Positions 42,152 to 50,662 of a stretch of 64,000 nt of DNA are shown here, in pieces (positions within the stretch are counted from its first letter, which is position 1; every line of letters starts with the position of its first letter). The notes under the pieces were generated by a model. It was not told the origin of the DNA. It ran no database searches and worked only from the letters and a program-made list of their open reading frames with translations. The position numbers and the translations under genes are program-made. The stretch is from positions 62,001-126,000 of the forward strand of contig NZ_JBFBLC010000008.1 of assembly GCF_040702505.1 (NCBI RefSeq), written 5' to 3'. The stretch comes from Terrabacter sp040702505. GTDB taxonomy: Bacteria; Actinomycetota; Actinomycetes; Actinomycetales; Dermatophilaceae.

Positions 42152-43299
42152 CAGCGCATCCCCAGCCCTCGCGCGATGACCCCGCGCAGGATCTCGTTGG
42201 TGCCGCCGCGCAGGGTGAAGCCCGGCCGCTGGAGGATCGCGGCGTGCAGCAGCGTGTCGAGCTCGTCGTCGAGGGCCCAGCCGGAGGCGGTCAGCGTGTC
42301 GACGTAGTCGGCGATGTCGCCCTCCTCGGTCGTGCCGAGGACCTTGACCACGGCGGCCGCCGTGTCGGCGTCGGCGTGCGCCTCGAGCGCGGTGGAGACC
42401 GCGAAGGACATGTGGTGCAGTGCCGCGACGCGGGCGACGTGCCGGCCGAGGCCGGGGTCGGAGGGCAGGCGGCCGTCGTCCATGGCCTGCGCGGCCGCAG
42501 CGAGCAGCTGGAACGTCGAGAGCACCCGCTCGGGGCCGCTGCGCTCGTAGGCGAGCTCGGAGGTGACCTGCCTCCACCCCTGGCCGACCTCGCCGAGCAC
42601 CCGGTCGTCGGGGATGAGCACGCCGTCGAGGTGCACCTCGTTGAAGTGGTGGTCGCCGCCCATCGAGATGATCGGGCGGATCGTGACGCCGGGCGCGTGC
42701 AGGTCGACGATGAACTGGCTGAGGCCGGCGTGACGGTGGTCGGGGTCGAGCGGTGCCGAGCGGGCGAGCGCGAAGAACGCGTCGGCCTCGTGGGCGCCGG
42801 AGGTCCACACCTTCGTGCCCGTGAGCCGCCAGCCGCCCTCGACACGCTCGGCGCGGGTGCGCACGCTTGCCAGGTCGGAACCCGAGTCGGGCTCGCTCAT
42901 GCCGATGCCGAAGACGATGTCGCCGCGGCTGATCCCCGGCAGGAACGCCTGCTTCTGCTCCTCGGTGCCGTAGCGCAGCAGCGACGGGCCGATCTGGCGC
43001 TCGGCGATCCAGTGCGCGGCCACCGGGGCACCGACGACGAGCAGCTCCTCGGTGATCACGAAGCGCTCGAGATAGGTGCGTCCCTGCCCGCCGTACTCGG
43101 TGGGGATGACCATGCCGAGCCAGCCGCGGCGGCCGAGCTCGCGGGTGAAGTCGCGGTCCCATCGGGTCAGCCATGTGTCGACGTGCGGGACGAACGCCCC
43201 CGCGGCGACCTGCTCGGCGAGGAAGGCGCGCACTTCGAGGCGCAGCTCGGTGAGCGCGGGCAGCTCCCTGGCTCCCGGGGGAACGAGTCTGGCCGACAT
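42151..43299 (-). CDS. Acyl-CoA dehydrogenase (first gene of the pair)
   Basis: The 382-residue enzyme has the full acyl-CoA dehydrogenase fold: GIGMSEPDSGSDLASVRTRA FAD loop, KVWTSGAHEADA, and a C-terminal LRGGTNEILRGVIARGLG. In common enzymes the last motif reads YEGTxEI with Glu as base; here that position is Gly, so catalysis may use another residue or the partner subunit. The ATG at 43299 has a GGGAGG ribosome site. It begins the three-gene operon with the second dehydrogenase and the hydratase. Confidence 0.92.
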   Translation of the reverse strand: MSARLVPPGARELPALTELRLEVRAFLAEQVAAGAFVPHVDTWLTRWDRDFTRELGRRGWLGMVIPTEYGGQGRTYLERFVITEELLVVGAPVAAHWIAERQIGPSLLRYGTEEQKQAFLPGISRGDIVFGIGMSEPDSGSDLASVRTRAERVEGGWRLTGTKVWTSGAHEADAFFALARSAPLDPDHRHAGLSQFIVDLHAPGVTIRPIISMGGDHHFNEVHLDGVLIPDDRVLGEVGQGWRQVTSELAYERSGPERVLSTFQLLAAAAQAMDDGRLPSDPGLGRHVARVAALHHMSFAVSTALEAHADADTAAAVVKVLGTTEEGDIADYVDTLTASGWALDDELDTLLHAAILQRPGFTLRGGTNEILRGVIARGLGMR

Positions 43300-43417
43300 G
43301 CCCACCTCCCTCGTGCGACGTCGCAGCGGTTCGTGCGCCACTCTCCCACACGCCGTTCCGACGGGTGTGAGGGCGTATGCCGTCCCGCGGGCTCCCAGAG
43401 CTCGGCTCGAGGTCGGG

Positions 43418-44698
43418 TCAGAGGCCGGTGACCACGAGGTAGGCGCAGAGGCCGACGATGACCGCGGTGATGAGGGCCGCGACGGCCGTGGTCGCCGAGT
43501 GGTTGGCCAGGCCGCCCATGAGACGGCGGTCGCGCGTGAAGAGCAGCAGCGGCACGAGGGTGCCCGGCAGCGCGAACGAGAGCACCACCTGGCTCCAGAC
43601 GAGGGCGTCCGTCGGCTGGACGCCCAGCCACAGCACGAGCAGGGTCGGCAGGACGGCCAGGAGCCGGCGCAGCAGCGGGGCGATCGGTCGGCGCACGAAG
43701 CCCTGCAAGACGATGTCACCGGTCTGGACGCCGACGAGCGTCGAGGCCAGGCCGGAGGCGAGGAGCGCGACGGCCAGGACCGTGGCGGCGAGCTGGCCAG
43801 CGTGGGCCGACAGGGCGGCATACGCACTCTCGATGCTCGCCCCCGAGCCTGCCGGCAGGGCGGCGGAGAGGACGACGAGGCTGACGTTGGCGGCGCCGGC
43901 GACGGCCATCGCGATCACGACGCTGCGCACGGTGCGTCGGCCGGCCCGCAGGCGCTGCCCCAGGCGCTCCTCACTCGTGGCGGGACCGCCGAGGGCTGCG
44001 TCGGGGCCTCGGGAGGCGGCGGAGTGGAAGTGCAGGGCGTGCGGCATCACCGTCGCCCCGACGATGCCGACGGCCAGCAGGGCGGCCGAGGAGTCGAGCG
44101 GTCCGGGGACGAGCGAACGCAGCAGCGCGGCGCTGTCGACGTCGGCGATGGCGACCTGCCAGGCCAGCGCCGCGAGGATGACCGCGAGCAGCACGAGGAC
44201 GACCGACTCGAACTGGCTGCGGCCGCGGATCCGCAGCGCGAGCACCACGAGGCTGAAGCCGGTCACGCAGACCGCCCCCGCCATCACGGGCATCCCGAAG
44301 AGCAGCCGCAGGGCGATGGCGCCGCCGACGATCTCGGCGAGGTCGGTCATGACGACGACGAGCTCGGCCTGCAGCCACAGCAGCACCCGCCCGATGCCCG
44401 GGAAGCGCTCGGAGCTGTGCTCGGCGAGGCTCTTGCCGGTGACCATGCCGAGCTTGGCCGCGAGGTACTGGATGACCATCGCCGAGCAGCTCGCGAACAC
44501 CACGACCCAGACGAGCGCATAGCCGTGCTCGGAGCCGGCGGTGATGTTGACGCCGAAGTTGCCGGGGTCGACATAGGCGATCGCGGCCAGCAGGGCCGGG
44601 ACGAGCGTGCGGGGCAGGCCGGGCGCGCCGAGGCCGCGCGCCCGCGACCGGTCCACGCGCGGCTGCTGCGCCACTCGCTCACCCATGGAGGACAGCAT
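43418..44698 (-). CDS. NRAMP-family divalent metal (Mn2+/Fe2+) transporter
   Basis: The 426-residue membrane protein has about 11 helices with the two metal-binding signatures: DPGN in helix 1 (about 44-47) and MPHALHFHS in helix 6 (about 218-226). These residues bind Mn2+ or Fe2+ in structurally known NRAMPs. The ATG has a GGAGG ribosome site. No metalloregulator box or Mn riboswitch is obvious in the 57 nt upstream. Confidence 0.95.
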   Translation of the reverse strand: MLSSMGERVAQQPRVDRSRARGLGAPGLPRTLVPALLAAIAYVDPGNFGVNITAGSEHGYALVWVVVFASCSAMVIQYLAAKLGMVTGKSLAEHSSERFPGIGRVLLWLQAELVVVMTDLAEIVGGAIALRLLFGMPVMAGAVCVTGFSLVVLALRIRGRSQFESVVLVLLAVILAALAWQVAIADVDSAALLRSLVPGPLDSSAALLAVGIVGATVMPHALHFHSAASRGPDAALGGPATSEERLGQRLRAGRRTVRSVVIAMAVAGAANVSLVVLSAALPAGSGASIESAYAALSAHAGQLAATVLAVALLASGLASTLVGVQTGDIVLQGFVRRPIAPLLRRLLAVLPTLLVLWLGVQPTDALVWSQVVLSFALPGTLVPLLLFTRDRRLMGGLANHSATTAVAALITAVIVGLCAYLVVTGL

Positions 44699-44754
44699 TC
44701 AGCCTCCGGGTGACAGGCGCCACATGCCGTCCGGCTCGACGCGGCGGCCCGCCG

Positions 44755-46221
44755 TCAGCGGGCGGCGCCGAGCCCGAGGAGCGCGGCGATCCCGAGGGCG
44801 CTGCGGGGGTCGTAGGCGCATGTCCACAGCCCCCCGTGCGCGGCGGCATACGCCTCGTCCTGCCACGGCGCGGGCTGGGTCGGCGAGCCGGTGCGCAGGT
44901 CGTGGACGAGCAGTGCCGCCATGAGCGTGTTGGCGGTGCCCGGCTCGAAGACCTCGACGCCGAAGCGGTGCGCGCCGGCATAGGCAGCCGCGAGCGCGCG
45001 GTTCTTCAGGACCGACCGCGTACGCGTGGGCGGCGCCACCTTGAAGGAGACGAGGCCGCCGTCGGCGCGGTATGCCGTCGCGCGCCACCGCTGGAGCCGC
45101 TTGGCGAGCAGGTAGTTGGGGCCCTGCTGCAGCACGACGCTGTCGTTGATGCCCGGGTCCTGGCCCGGGACGTAGTTGCGGCGCAGCAGCCGGCCGCCGC
45201 TGACCGTCCGCAGCGGGACGCGGAGCAGCTTGGAGGTGCGCCGGTGGGCGTAGCTGTCGACCGACCGCTCGACGGCCGCACCCGGGACCGCGAAGACGTC
45301 GGTCGGGGTGGCGAGGAAGGCCAGGGCGACGTCCTCCCGGCCCTTGGCCTCCACGACCTGCTGCGTCAGGGCGTCGACGGCGGTGGAGACCCGGACGTTG
45401 GTCTCGCCGTCGGCATAGACGTAGTTGCCGAGCACCAGCGGCCCCTCGAGGGCCGCGACCCAGCGGGTGACGGCGCCGAGCTCGTGGACGAGGTCACCGC
45501 CGGCGCGGGCCGCGAGTGGCTCGTCGCCGGCGCGGACCGGGACGGTCACCGAGCCGGCGAGACGGCGGGTGTCCTCGAGCAGCCGGCCCCACAGGTCGGG
45601 GCGGGGCAGGTCGACCGCCGCGACGTCGGCGCCCCAGCGCAGCAGCGAGCGCAGCGGCCCCATCTCGGCGGCGGCGCCGAGCACGACCACGGTGCGGTCG
45701 GACAGGTCGAGCCAGTCGGGGTTGTCGACGACGCGGCCGACGGCCTCGGCGCACGACGGCTCGACGGTGCCCGCCTCCACCCAGAGGTCGAGGCGGCGAC
45801 GGAGCGCGTCCCCGGAGAGGCGCTGGCCGGCATACGGCACCGTGAGGGCCCGCTCCCGTTCGCCCTGGCCACGGATCGTCTCCGAGCGGAGGGGACCAGA
45901 CGACCCGTGCGCGTCCGCGAAGGCCGCCTCGAGCGACTGGTCACCGGCGGCGTCGACCCAGCGCATCCGGTCGTGGAGCGAGCTGAGGCCGCGACGCGCG
46001 ATGTCGCAGGCGGCGTCGGGCGAGGTGAGCCCGGCCTCGACGAGGCGGCGGAAGTGCGGCAGGTAGCCCTGGCGCCAGTTCGTCTCGCGCTCGGCGGAGG
46101 CGGCACCCACGGGGTCGACGGCGTGCAGGGCGTCGGCGACGACGGCGCGGCCGGTTGCCGTCGTGCTACGGCGTCCGGACGCCGGGTCGAGGGGGAAGAC
46201 CACTCCGCTGGGGTCGCTCAT
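44755..46221 (-). CDS. Uncharacterised protein with Rossmann-like nucleotide-binding segment
   Basis: I do not recognise this 488-residue family with confidence. A beta-alpha-beta segment at about 205-230 (TVVVLGAAAEMGPLRSLLRW, then ending in an Asp at the second strand, VAAVDLPRP) looks like an NAD(P)- or SAM-binding fold. Elsewhere there is a conserved-looking LGNYVYADGETNVRVS stretch and a C-terminal part rich in aromatic residues (LWTCAYDPRSALG). There is no signal peptide or membrane helix. The ATG at 46221 is chosen as the first start after a non-coding-looking upstream frame. It is alone, between NRAMP and dksA. Confidence 0.8.
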   Translation of the reverse strand: MSDPSGVVFPLDPASGRRSTTATGRAVVADALHAVDPVGAASAERETNWRQGYLPHFRRLVEAGLTSPDAACDIARRGLSSLHDRMRWVDAAGDQSLEAAFADAHGSSGPLRSETIRGQGERERALTVPYAGQRLSGDALRRRLDLWVEAGTVEPSCAEAVGRVVDNPDWLDLSDRTVVVLGAAAEMGPLRSLLRWGADVAAVDLPRPDLWGRLLEDTRRLAGSVTVPVRAGDEPLAARAGGDLVHELGAVTRWVAALEGPLVLGNYVYADGETNVRVSTAVDALTQQVVEAKGREDVALAFLATPTDVFAVPGAAVERSVDSYAHRRTSKLLRVPLRTVSGGRLLRRNYVPGQDPGINDSVVLQQGPNYLLAKRLQRWRATAYRADGGLVSFKVAPPTRTRSVLKNRALAAAYAGAHRFGVEVFEPGTANTLMAALLVHDLRTGSPTQPAPWQDEAYAAAHGGLWTCAYDPRSALGIAALLGLGAAR

Positions 46222-46357
46222 GCGCTCATCCTGCCCGAGGGCCGGGCGGGCGGGCGGATCACCGTCTCGTGAGGTCCGGCGCGTCCGGTCACGTGCTTTG
46301 TGCCACTCGTTCCGGGTCGTGCCCGCCGAGGACGGCGGAGTGGAGGACGATGGGGAC

Positions 46358-46732
46358 ATGAGCACGAGGACGGCCGCACTCGCGGCGGAGCTGGGGCCGG
46401 AGCTGGCGTCGGACCGCACCAACGAGGTGGAGCGCATCGCCGGGCTGCGGCGCGAGTTCGACGAGGTCGTCGAGGCGTCGGAGGCCAACATCGGCGACGA
46501 CGAGCACGACCCCGAGGGCTCGACCATCGCCTACGAGCGCACCCAGATCGCGGCCCTGATCACCCAGGCCGAGCGGCACCTGGCCGAGATCGACGCGGCG
46601 TTGGCGCGGATCGACGACGGCACCTACGGACGGTGCGAGGTGTGCGGCGAGGACATCGCGGACGAGCGGTTGCGGGCCCGGCCGGCCGCGCGCACGTGCA
46701 TCACGCACGCGGGAGCTGCCCTGCAGCGCTGA
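46358..46732 (+). CDS. TraR/DksA-type zinc-finger protein
   Basis: The 124-residue protein has an N-terminal coiled coil (about 5-85) and a C-terminal zinc finger with Cys93-x2-Cys96 and then Cys114-x2-His117. Canonical DksA has four cysteines, so the last ligand here is His. DksA-like proteins bind the RNA polymerase secondary channel; actinobacterial short members are little studied and may act as general regulators. The ATG lies at 46358; longer upstream frames are not supported. Confidence 0.9.
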   Translation: MSTRTAALAAELGPELASDRTNEVERIAGLRREFDEVVEASEANIGDDEHDPEGSTIAYERTQIAALITQAERHLAEIDAALARIDDGTYGRCEVCGEDIADERLRARPAARTCITHAGAALQR

Positions 46733-46764
46733 GGTTCCCGCGGCTGGGCTTCGGCGGCTGACCG

Positions 46765-47373
46765 TCAGTGCACGCCGGCGGCGACGCGGTCGAAGGCGAG
46801 GTCGATGTTGTGCTCGAGCTCGCCCTCCCCGCCGTTCTGCTGGTGCTCGATGCAGGCGCGCACCGCGGCGATCGCGAGCGCCACCGTGAGGCGCGGCTCG
46901 AGCGAGGCGCCGGGGGCGAGACCGAGCCGCCGCTCGAGCGCCGCCGTCAGGGCGTTCTCGATGCGGATGTTGTTGCCGACCAGCGCCGGGGCCAGTGACG
47001 GCTCCCCGAGGAGGACCCGGCGGCGCTTGGCGCGCAGCGCCGGGTCCACGGAGGCGGGGGCGAGCATCCCGGAGATGATGCGGTGGAGTGACCTGATCGG
47101 CGGCTCACCGGGCACGTCCTCCTCGACCGCGGCGGCATACGACTCGAGCTCCTCGCTCGTGCTGCCGATGACGGCGGCCTCCTTCGAGGGGAAGTAGTTG
47201 AAGAAGGTGCGGGCGCTGACGCCCGCGCGGGCCGCGATCTCCTCGGTGGTGACGGCGGCGAAGCCCCTCTCCTCGACGAGGTCAAGGGCGGCGAGGTTGA
47301 GCGCGCGGCGGGTCTCGCGCTTCTTGCGCTCACGCAGGCCGCACGCCTCGTCCGGCAGCAGGTCCGTGCTCAT
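46765..47373 (-). CDS. TetR-family transcriptional regulator
   Basis: The protein is about 202 residues with the TetR helix-turn-helix near its N-terminus: GFAAVTTEEIAARAGVSART, then FFNYFPSKEA. The C-terminal ligand domain is unremarkable. It is divergent from a DHA2 exporter, and a large inverted repeat lies between the two starts, so it most likely represses both. The ATG at 47373 is used; a GTG six codons upstream at 47391 is also possible, because the GGAGG just before the ATG is too close to be ideal. Confidence 0.92.
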   Translation of the reverse strand: MSTDLLPDEACGLRERKKRETRRALNLAALDLVEERGFAAVTTEEIAARAGVSARTFFNYFPSKEAAVIGSTSEELESYAAAVEEDVPGEPPIRSLHRIISGMLAPASVDPALRAKRRRVLLGEPSLAPALVGNNIRIENALTAALERRLGLAPGASLEPRLTVALAIAAVRACIEHQQNGGEGELEHNIDLAFDRVAAGVH

Positions 47374-47395
47374 GCCTCCATGGTGCCACACCTAG

Positions 47396-47441
47396 GTGCA
47401 GTGGCTGCAATTTTGCAGTGACTGCACGAACCGCGTATTCT
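47396..47441 (+). promoter_or_regulatory. TetR operator and promoter of the DHA2 exporter
   Basis: A 15-bp inverted repeat with two mismatches (GTGCAGTGGCTGCAA at 47396-47410; TTGCAGTGACTGCAC at 47413-47427) covers the -35 box TTGCAG (47413-47418). The -10 box is TATTCT (47436-47441), 17 nt downstream. Transcription would start at or just before the ATG at 47449. Repressor binding would block the -35 directly. Confidence 0.82.
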
Positions 47442-47448
47442 CAGGTCC

Positions 47449-49569
47449 ATGCCATCGAATTCGCAGCCTGCAGCCGTGACCGCGGGGCCGGCGTCCCAGC
47501 CCGCAAAGGCGGGGCTCGACTCATCGACCCGCAACATCTTCATCGCGCTCATGCTCGGCATGCTCGTCGCCTCGATCAGCCAGACGATCGTGGGCCCGGC
47601 CATGCCGCGCATCGTCGCCGAGCTCGGGGGCATCGACCACTACTCCTGGCTCGCCACCGCCGCGATGCTCGTCAGCGCGATCACCGTGCCGATCGTCGGC
47701 AAGATGAGCGACCTCTACGGCCGGCGCGGCTTCTACCTCGGCGGCCTCGTCGTCTTCATGGCGGGCTCCGTCCTGTCGGGCTTCGCCCAGAACTTCTGGT
47801 GGCTGATCGGCGCCCGCGCCATCCAGGGCGCCGGCATGGGCACCCTGATGCCGCTGTCGCAGACGATCATCGGCGACATCATCCCGCCCCGCCAGCGCGG
47901 CAAGTACCAGGGCCTCATGGGCGGCGTCTTCGGGCTCTCCTCGATCCTCGGCCCGCTGGTCGGCGGCTTCGTCACCGACAACTGGGGCTGGCGCTACCTC
48001 TTCTTCATCACCCTGCCGGTCGGCGTCTTCGCCTTCTTCGGCATCAGCCGCTTCCTGCACCTCGAGCACAAGCCGCGCGAGACCGTCGTCGACAAGGCCG
48101 GCATCGGCGTGCTGTCACTGACGCTCATCCTGCTGCTCGTGCCCACCTCGCTCGGCGGCACAACCCTCGACTGGGGCTCCCCCGCCATCATCGGGATGTA
48201 TGCCGCTGGCATCGTCGCGCTCGTCGCCTTCATCGCCATCGAGCGCAAGGCCGTCGAGCCCGTGCTGCCGCTGCGCCTGTTCAAGAGCTCGCTCTTCACG
48301 CTCAGCAACATCGCGGCGTTCATGGTCTCGGTCATGATGTTCGGCGCGATGATCTACCTGCCCGTCTACGCGCAGGGTGTGCTCGGTGCCTCGGCCACCA
48401 ACTCGGGGCTGATCCTCATGCCGATGTCGGTCGCCATGATCGGGCTGTCGATCGTCGCCGGCCTCGTCATCACCAAGACCGGCCGCTACAAGCTGCAGAC
48501 CATCGCGGGCATCCTCATCATGGGCGTCGGCTTCTGGCTGCTGACCCAGCTGCACTACGGCTCGAGCCAGACCGACCTGACGCTGTCGATGATCGTCTTC
48601 GGTGTCGGGCTCGGCATGGCACTGCAGGTCTTCACCCTGATCATCCAGAACTCCGCCCAGCGCAAGGACCTCGGCGTCGCCACCGCGTCGACGCAGTTCT
48701 TCCGCAACGTCGGCTCCACGGTCGGCACCGCCGTCTTCGGCACGATCATGACGAGCGGCCTGGCTGCGAACATCGCCTCGCACCTGCCCGCGTCGGTGGT
48801 CAAGCAGATGCAGTCCTCGGGCCAGCAGATCAGCGCCGGGTCGGTCCTCGACCCCTCGGCTCTGGCCAAGCTGCCGCCGCAGATCGCCGACGGTGTCAAG
48901 CAGGGCCTCGCCGACTCGCTGCACACGGTGTTCGTCTGGGGCCTGGCGCCCTTTGCCCTCGCGCTGCTCGCCGCGCTCTTCATCAAGGAGGTGCCGCTGC
49001 GCGACACCGTCCACACGGCCGACGAGGCCGGCGTCGAGCTGCTCGACACGCTGTCGCAGTCGGCCGACGAGGAGCTCAAGGTGCCGCTCGGCCGCGAGGC
49101 CGGCAACACGCGTACGCACGAGCGCCTGCTCGGCCTGCGCCTGGGTCTGCTCGCCGACTCCGCACTGCGCGGCGACCGACCGCTGCTGACCCGCGCCGTC
49201 ACCAGGATCGGCGACGGCGATCTCGACGCCGGTGCGGCGCTGCTCCACCGGACCGCCCGCATGCTGACCACCGAGGACCCGGCCCTCGCGGCCGAGACGG
49301 AGCGCTTCGCGGTGGAGGTCGCGGCGCGCGCCAGGGCCGACGGCGGAGTGCTCGACGAGGCGCTCAAGCGCGAGCTGGCCACGGCCGTGGCCGAGCGCGA
49401 CTCCCGCACCGTGCTCACCACGGTCGAGCCGACGGTCGCCGAGCGGCACGAGGCGGTCGACATCCGGCTGCTCTCGTCGGTCGGTGACGACCTCGGCGCC
49501 GCCTACCTCGTGGACCGGCAGAACGCCCGGCTCGCCGAGCAGGCCGCCGCCCAGGCCGCCCCGCGCTGA
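47449..49569 (+). CDS. DHA2-type MFS exporter with long cytoplasmic C-terminal extension
   Basis: The 706-residue protein has about 14 membrane helices (to about residue 520), MFS motif A (GKMSDLYGRRG) and the ISQTIVGPAMPRIVAELG helix-1 segment of EmrB/QacA exporters. About 185 further residues form an Ala/Leu/Glu/Arg-rich, helical soluble tail that ordinary exporters (about 500-550 residues) lack. It is divergent from a TetR gene and lies under a repressed, probably leaderless promoter. Its stop codon falls inside the first unit of repeat array C. Confidence 0.93.
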   Translation: MPSNSQPAAVTAGPASQPAKAGLDSSTRNIFIALMLGMLVASISQTIVGPAMPRIVAELGGIDHYSWLATAAMLVSAITVPIVGKMSDLYGRRGFYLGGLVVFMAGSVLSGFAQNFWWLIGARAIQGAGMGTLMPLSQTIIGDIIPPRQRGKYQGLMGGVFGLSSILGPLVGGFVTDNWGWRYLFFITLPVGVFAFFGISRFLHLEHKPRETVVDKAGIGVLSLTLILLLVPTSLGGTTLDWGSPAIIGMYAAGIVALVAFIAIERKAVEPVLPLRLFKSSLFTLSNIAAFMVSVMMFGAMIYLPVYAQGVLGASATNSGLILMPMSVAMIGLSIVAGLVITKTGRYKLQTIAGILIMGVGFWLLTQLHYGSSQTDLTLSMIVFGVGLGMALQVFTLIIQNSAQRKDLGVATASTQFFRNVGSTVGTAVFGTIMTSGLAANIASHLPASVVKQMQSSGQQISAGSVLDPSALAKLPPQIADGVKQGLADSLHTVFVWGLAPFALALLAALFIKEVPLRDTVHTADEAGVELLDTLSQSADEELKVPLGREAGNTRTHERLLGLRLGLLADSALRGDRPLLTRAVTRIGDGDLDAGAALLHRTARMLTTEDPALAAETERFAVEVAARARADGGVLDEALKRELATAVAERDSRTVLTTVEPTVAERHEAVDIRLLSSVGDDLGAAYLVDRQNARLAEQAAAQAAPR

Positions 49570-49743
49570 CACCGTCGAAAGGCCACGTCTGGCCCTCCTG
49601 ACACCGTCGAAAGGCCACGTCTGGCCCTACTGACACCGTCGAAAGGCCACGTCTGGCCCACAGGACAGAGTTGAGAGGCCAGTTCTCCCTCAGGAGGACT
49701 GGCCTCTCGACGTGTGACGGTGGGCCACTCGTGGCCTCTCGAC
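49567..49743. repeat. Converging 32-bp-phased repeat array C
   Basis: Forward cores (GTCGAAAGGCCA) start at 49574, 49606 and 49638; a variant core (GTTGAGAGGCCA) starts at 49670. All are exactly 32 bp apart. Reverse cores TGGCCTCTCGAC start at 49700 and 49732, again 32 bp apart. The first three units are nearly identical over all 32 bp. The last forward and first reverse cores form a hairpin (49670-49711). The array lies between the MFS exporter and the SDR gene, which run in the same direction. Confidence 0.92.
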
Positions 49744-49782
49744 GGTTGGGGGTGGGGTCGGGAGGGCGCAGAGGAGCGGGGC

Positions 49783-49810
49783 TTGCGAGACGCGCGTGGC
49801 CGCATACGGT
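49783..49810 (+). promoter_or_regulatory. Promoter of the leaderless SDR gene
   Basis: TTGCGA at 49783-49788 and TACGGT at 49805-49810 (16-nt spacer), with 6 nt to the ATG at 49817 and no ribosome site. Confidence 0.6.
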
Positions 49811-49816
49811 GACGAC

Positions 49817-50638
49817 ATGACCAAGGTTGCCCTCGTCACCGGCGCGTCGTCCGGGATCGGCGAGTCCATCGCGTTGCACCTCGTCGAGTCGGGGTGGACG
49901 GTGTATGCCGTCGCCCGCCGCGTCGAGCGGATGGCCTCGCTCGAGCCGCGTGGCGTCATCCCGTTCGCCATGGACGTCACCGATGACGCGTCGATGGTGG
50001 CCGGCATCGACCGCATCATCACCGAGCAGGGACAGATCGACGCCCTGGTCAACAACGCCGGCTACGGCTCCTACGGCCCCGTCGAGCACGTGCCGATCGA
50101 CGAGGCGCGCCGGCAGTTCGAGGTCAACGTCTTCGGACTGGCCCGGCTGACGCAGCTCGTCATCCCCCACATGCGCACCCGCCGCCGGGGCCGCATCGTC
50201 AACATCTCGAGCATCGGCGGCAAGATCTACGAGCCGCTGGGCGCCTGGTACCACGCCACGAAGTTCGCGGTCGAGGGGTTCAGCGACAGCCTGCGGATCG
50301 AGGTGGCCCCGTTCGGCATCGACGTCGTGCTCGTCGAGCCGGGTCCGATCATCTCGGAGTGGAACACCATCGCCCGCGACAGCATGGTGGAGCGGTCGGT
50401 CGGCACGGTCTACGAGGGCCTCGCCCGCCGGATGGCCGTCATGTTCGAGCGGGTGGACACCCCGCGGATGAGCTCGGGCCCGGAGGCCGTGGCCGAGAAG
50501 GTGCTCAAGGCACTCGAGAGCACGAACCCGGCGGCCCGCTATCCGGCCGGGCGGGGCGCCCGGGCCATCGTGACGGCGCGACGCCTGCTGCCCGACCGGG
50601 CGATGGACGCCGTCGTGAAGCGCGCCTACTCGGCCTGA
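49817..50638 (+). CDS. Short-chain dehydrogenase/reductase (SDR)
   Basis: The 273-residue classical SDR has the NAD(P) loop TGASSGIGESIA (about 8-19), the NNAG motif (about 79-82), the catalytic Ser in NISSIGG and the YHATK catalytic Tyr-x3-Lys. An RR after the second strand (VARRVERM) suggests NADPH. It probably reduces a carbonyl; the substrate is unknown. It is transcribed alone between repeat arrays C and D and seems leaderless. Confidence 0.94.
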   Translation: MTKVALVTGASSGIGESIALHLVESGWTVYAVARRVERMASLEPRGVIPFAMDVTDDASMVAGIDRIITEQGQIDALVNNAGYGSYGPVEHVPIDEARRQFEVNVFGLARLTQLVIPHMRTRRRGRIVNISSIGGKIYEPLGAWYHATKFAVEGFSDSLRIEVAPFGIDVVLVEPGPIISEWNTIARDSMVERSVGTVYEGLARRMAVMFERVDTPRMSSGPEAVAEKVLKALESTNPAARYPAGRGARAIVTARRLLPDRAMDAVVKRAYSA

Positions 50639-50662
50639 GCGCGACGCCACAGACCCTGCACC

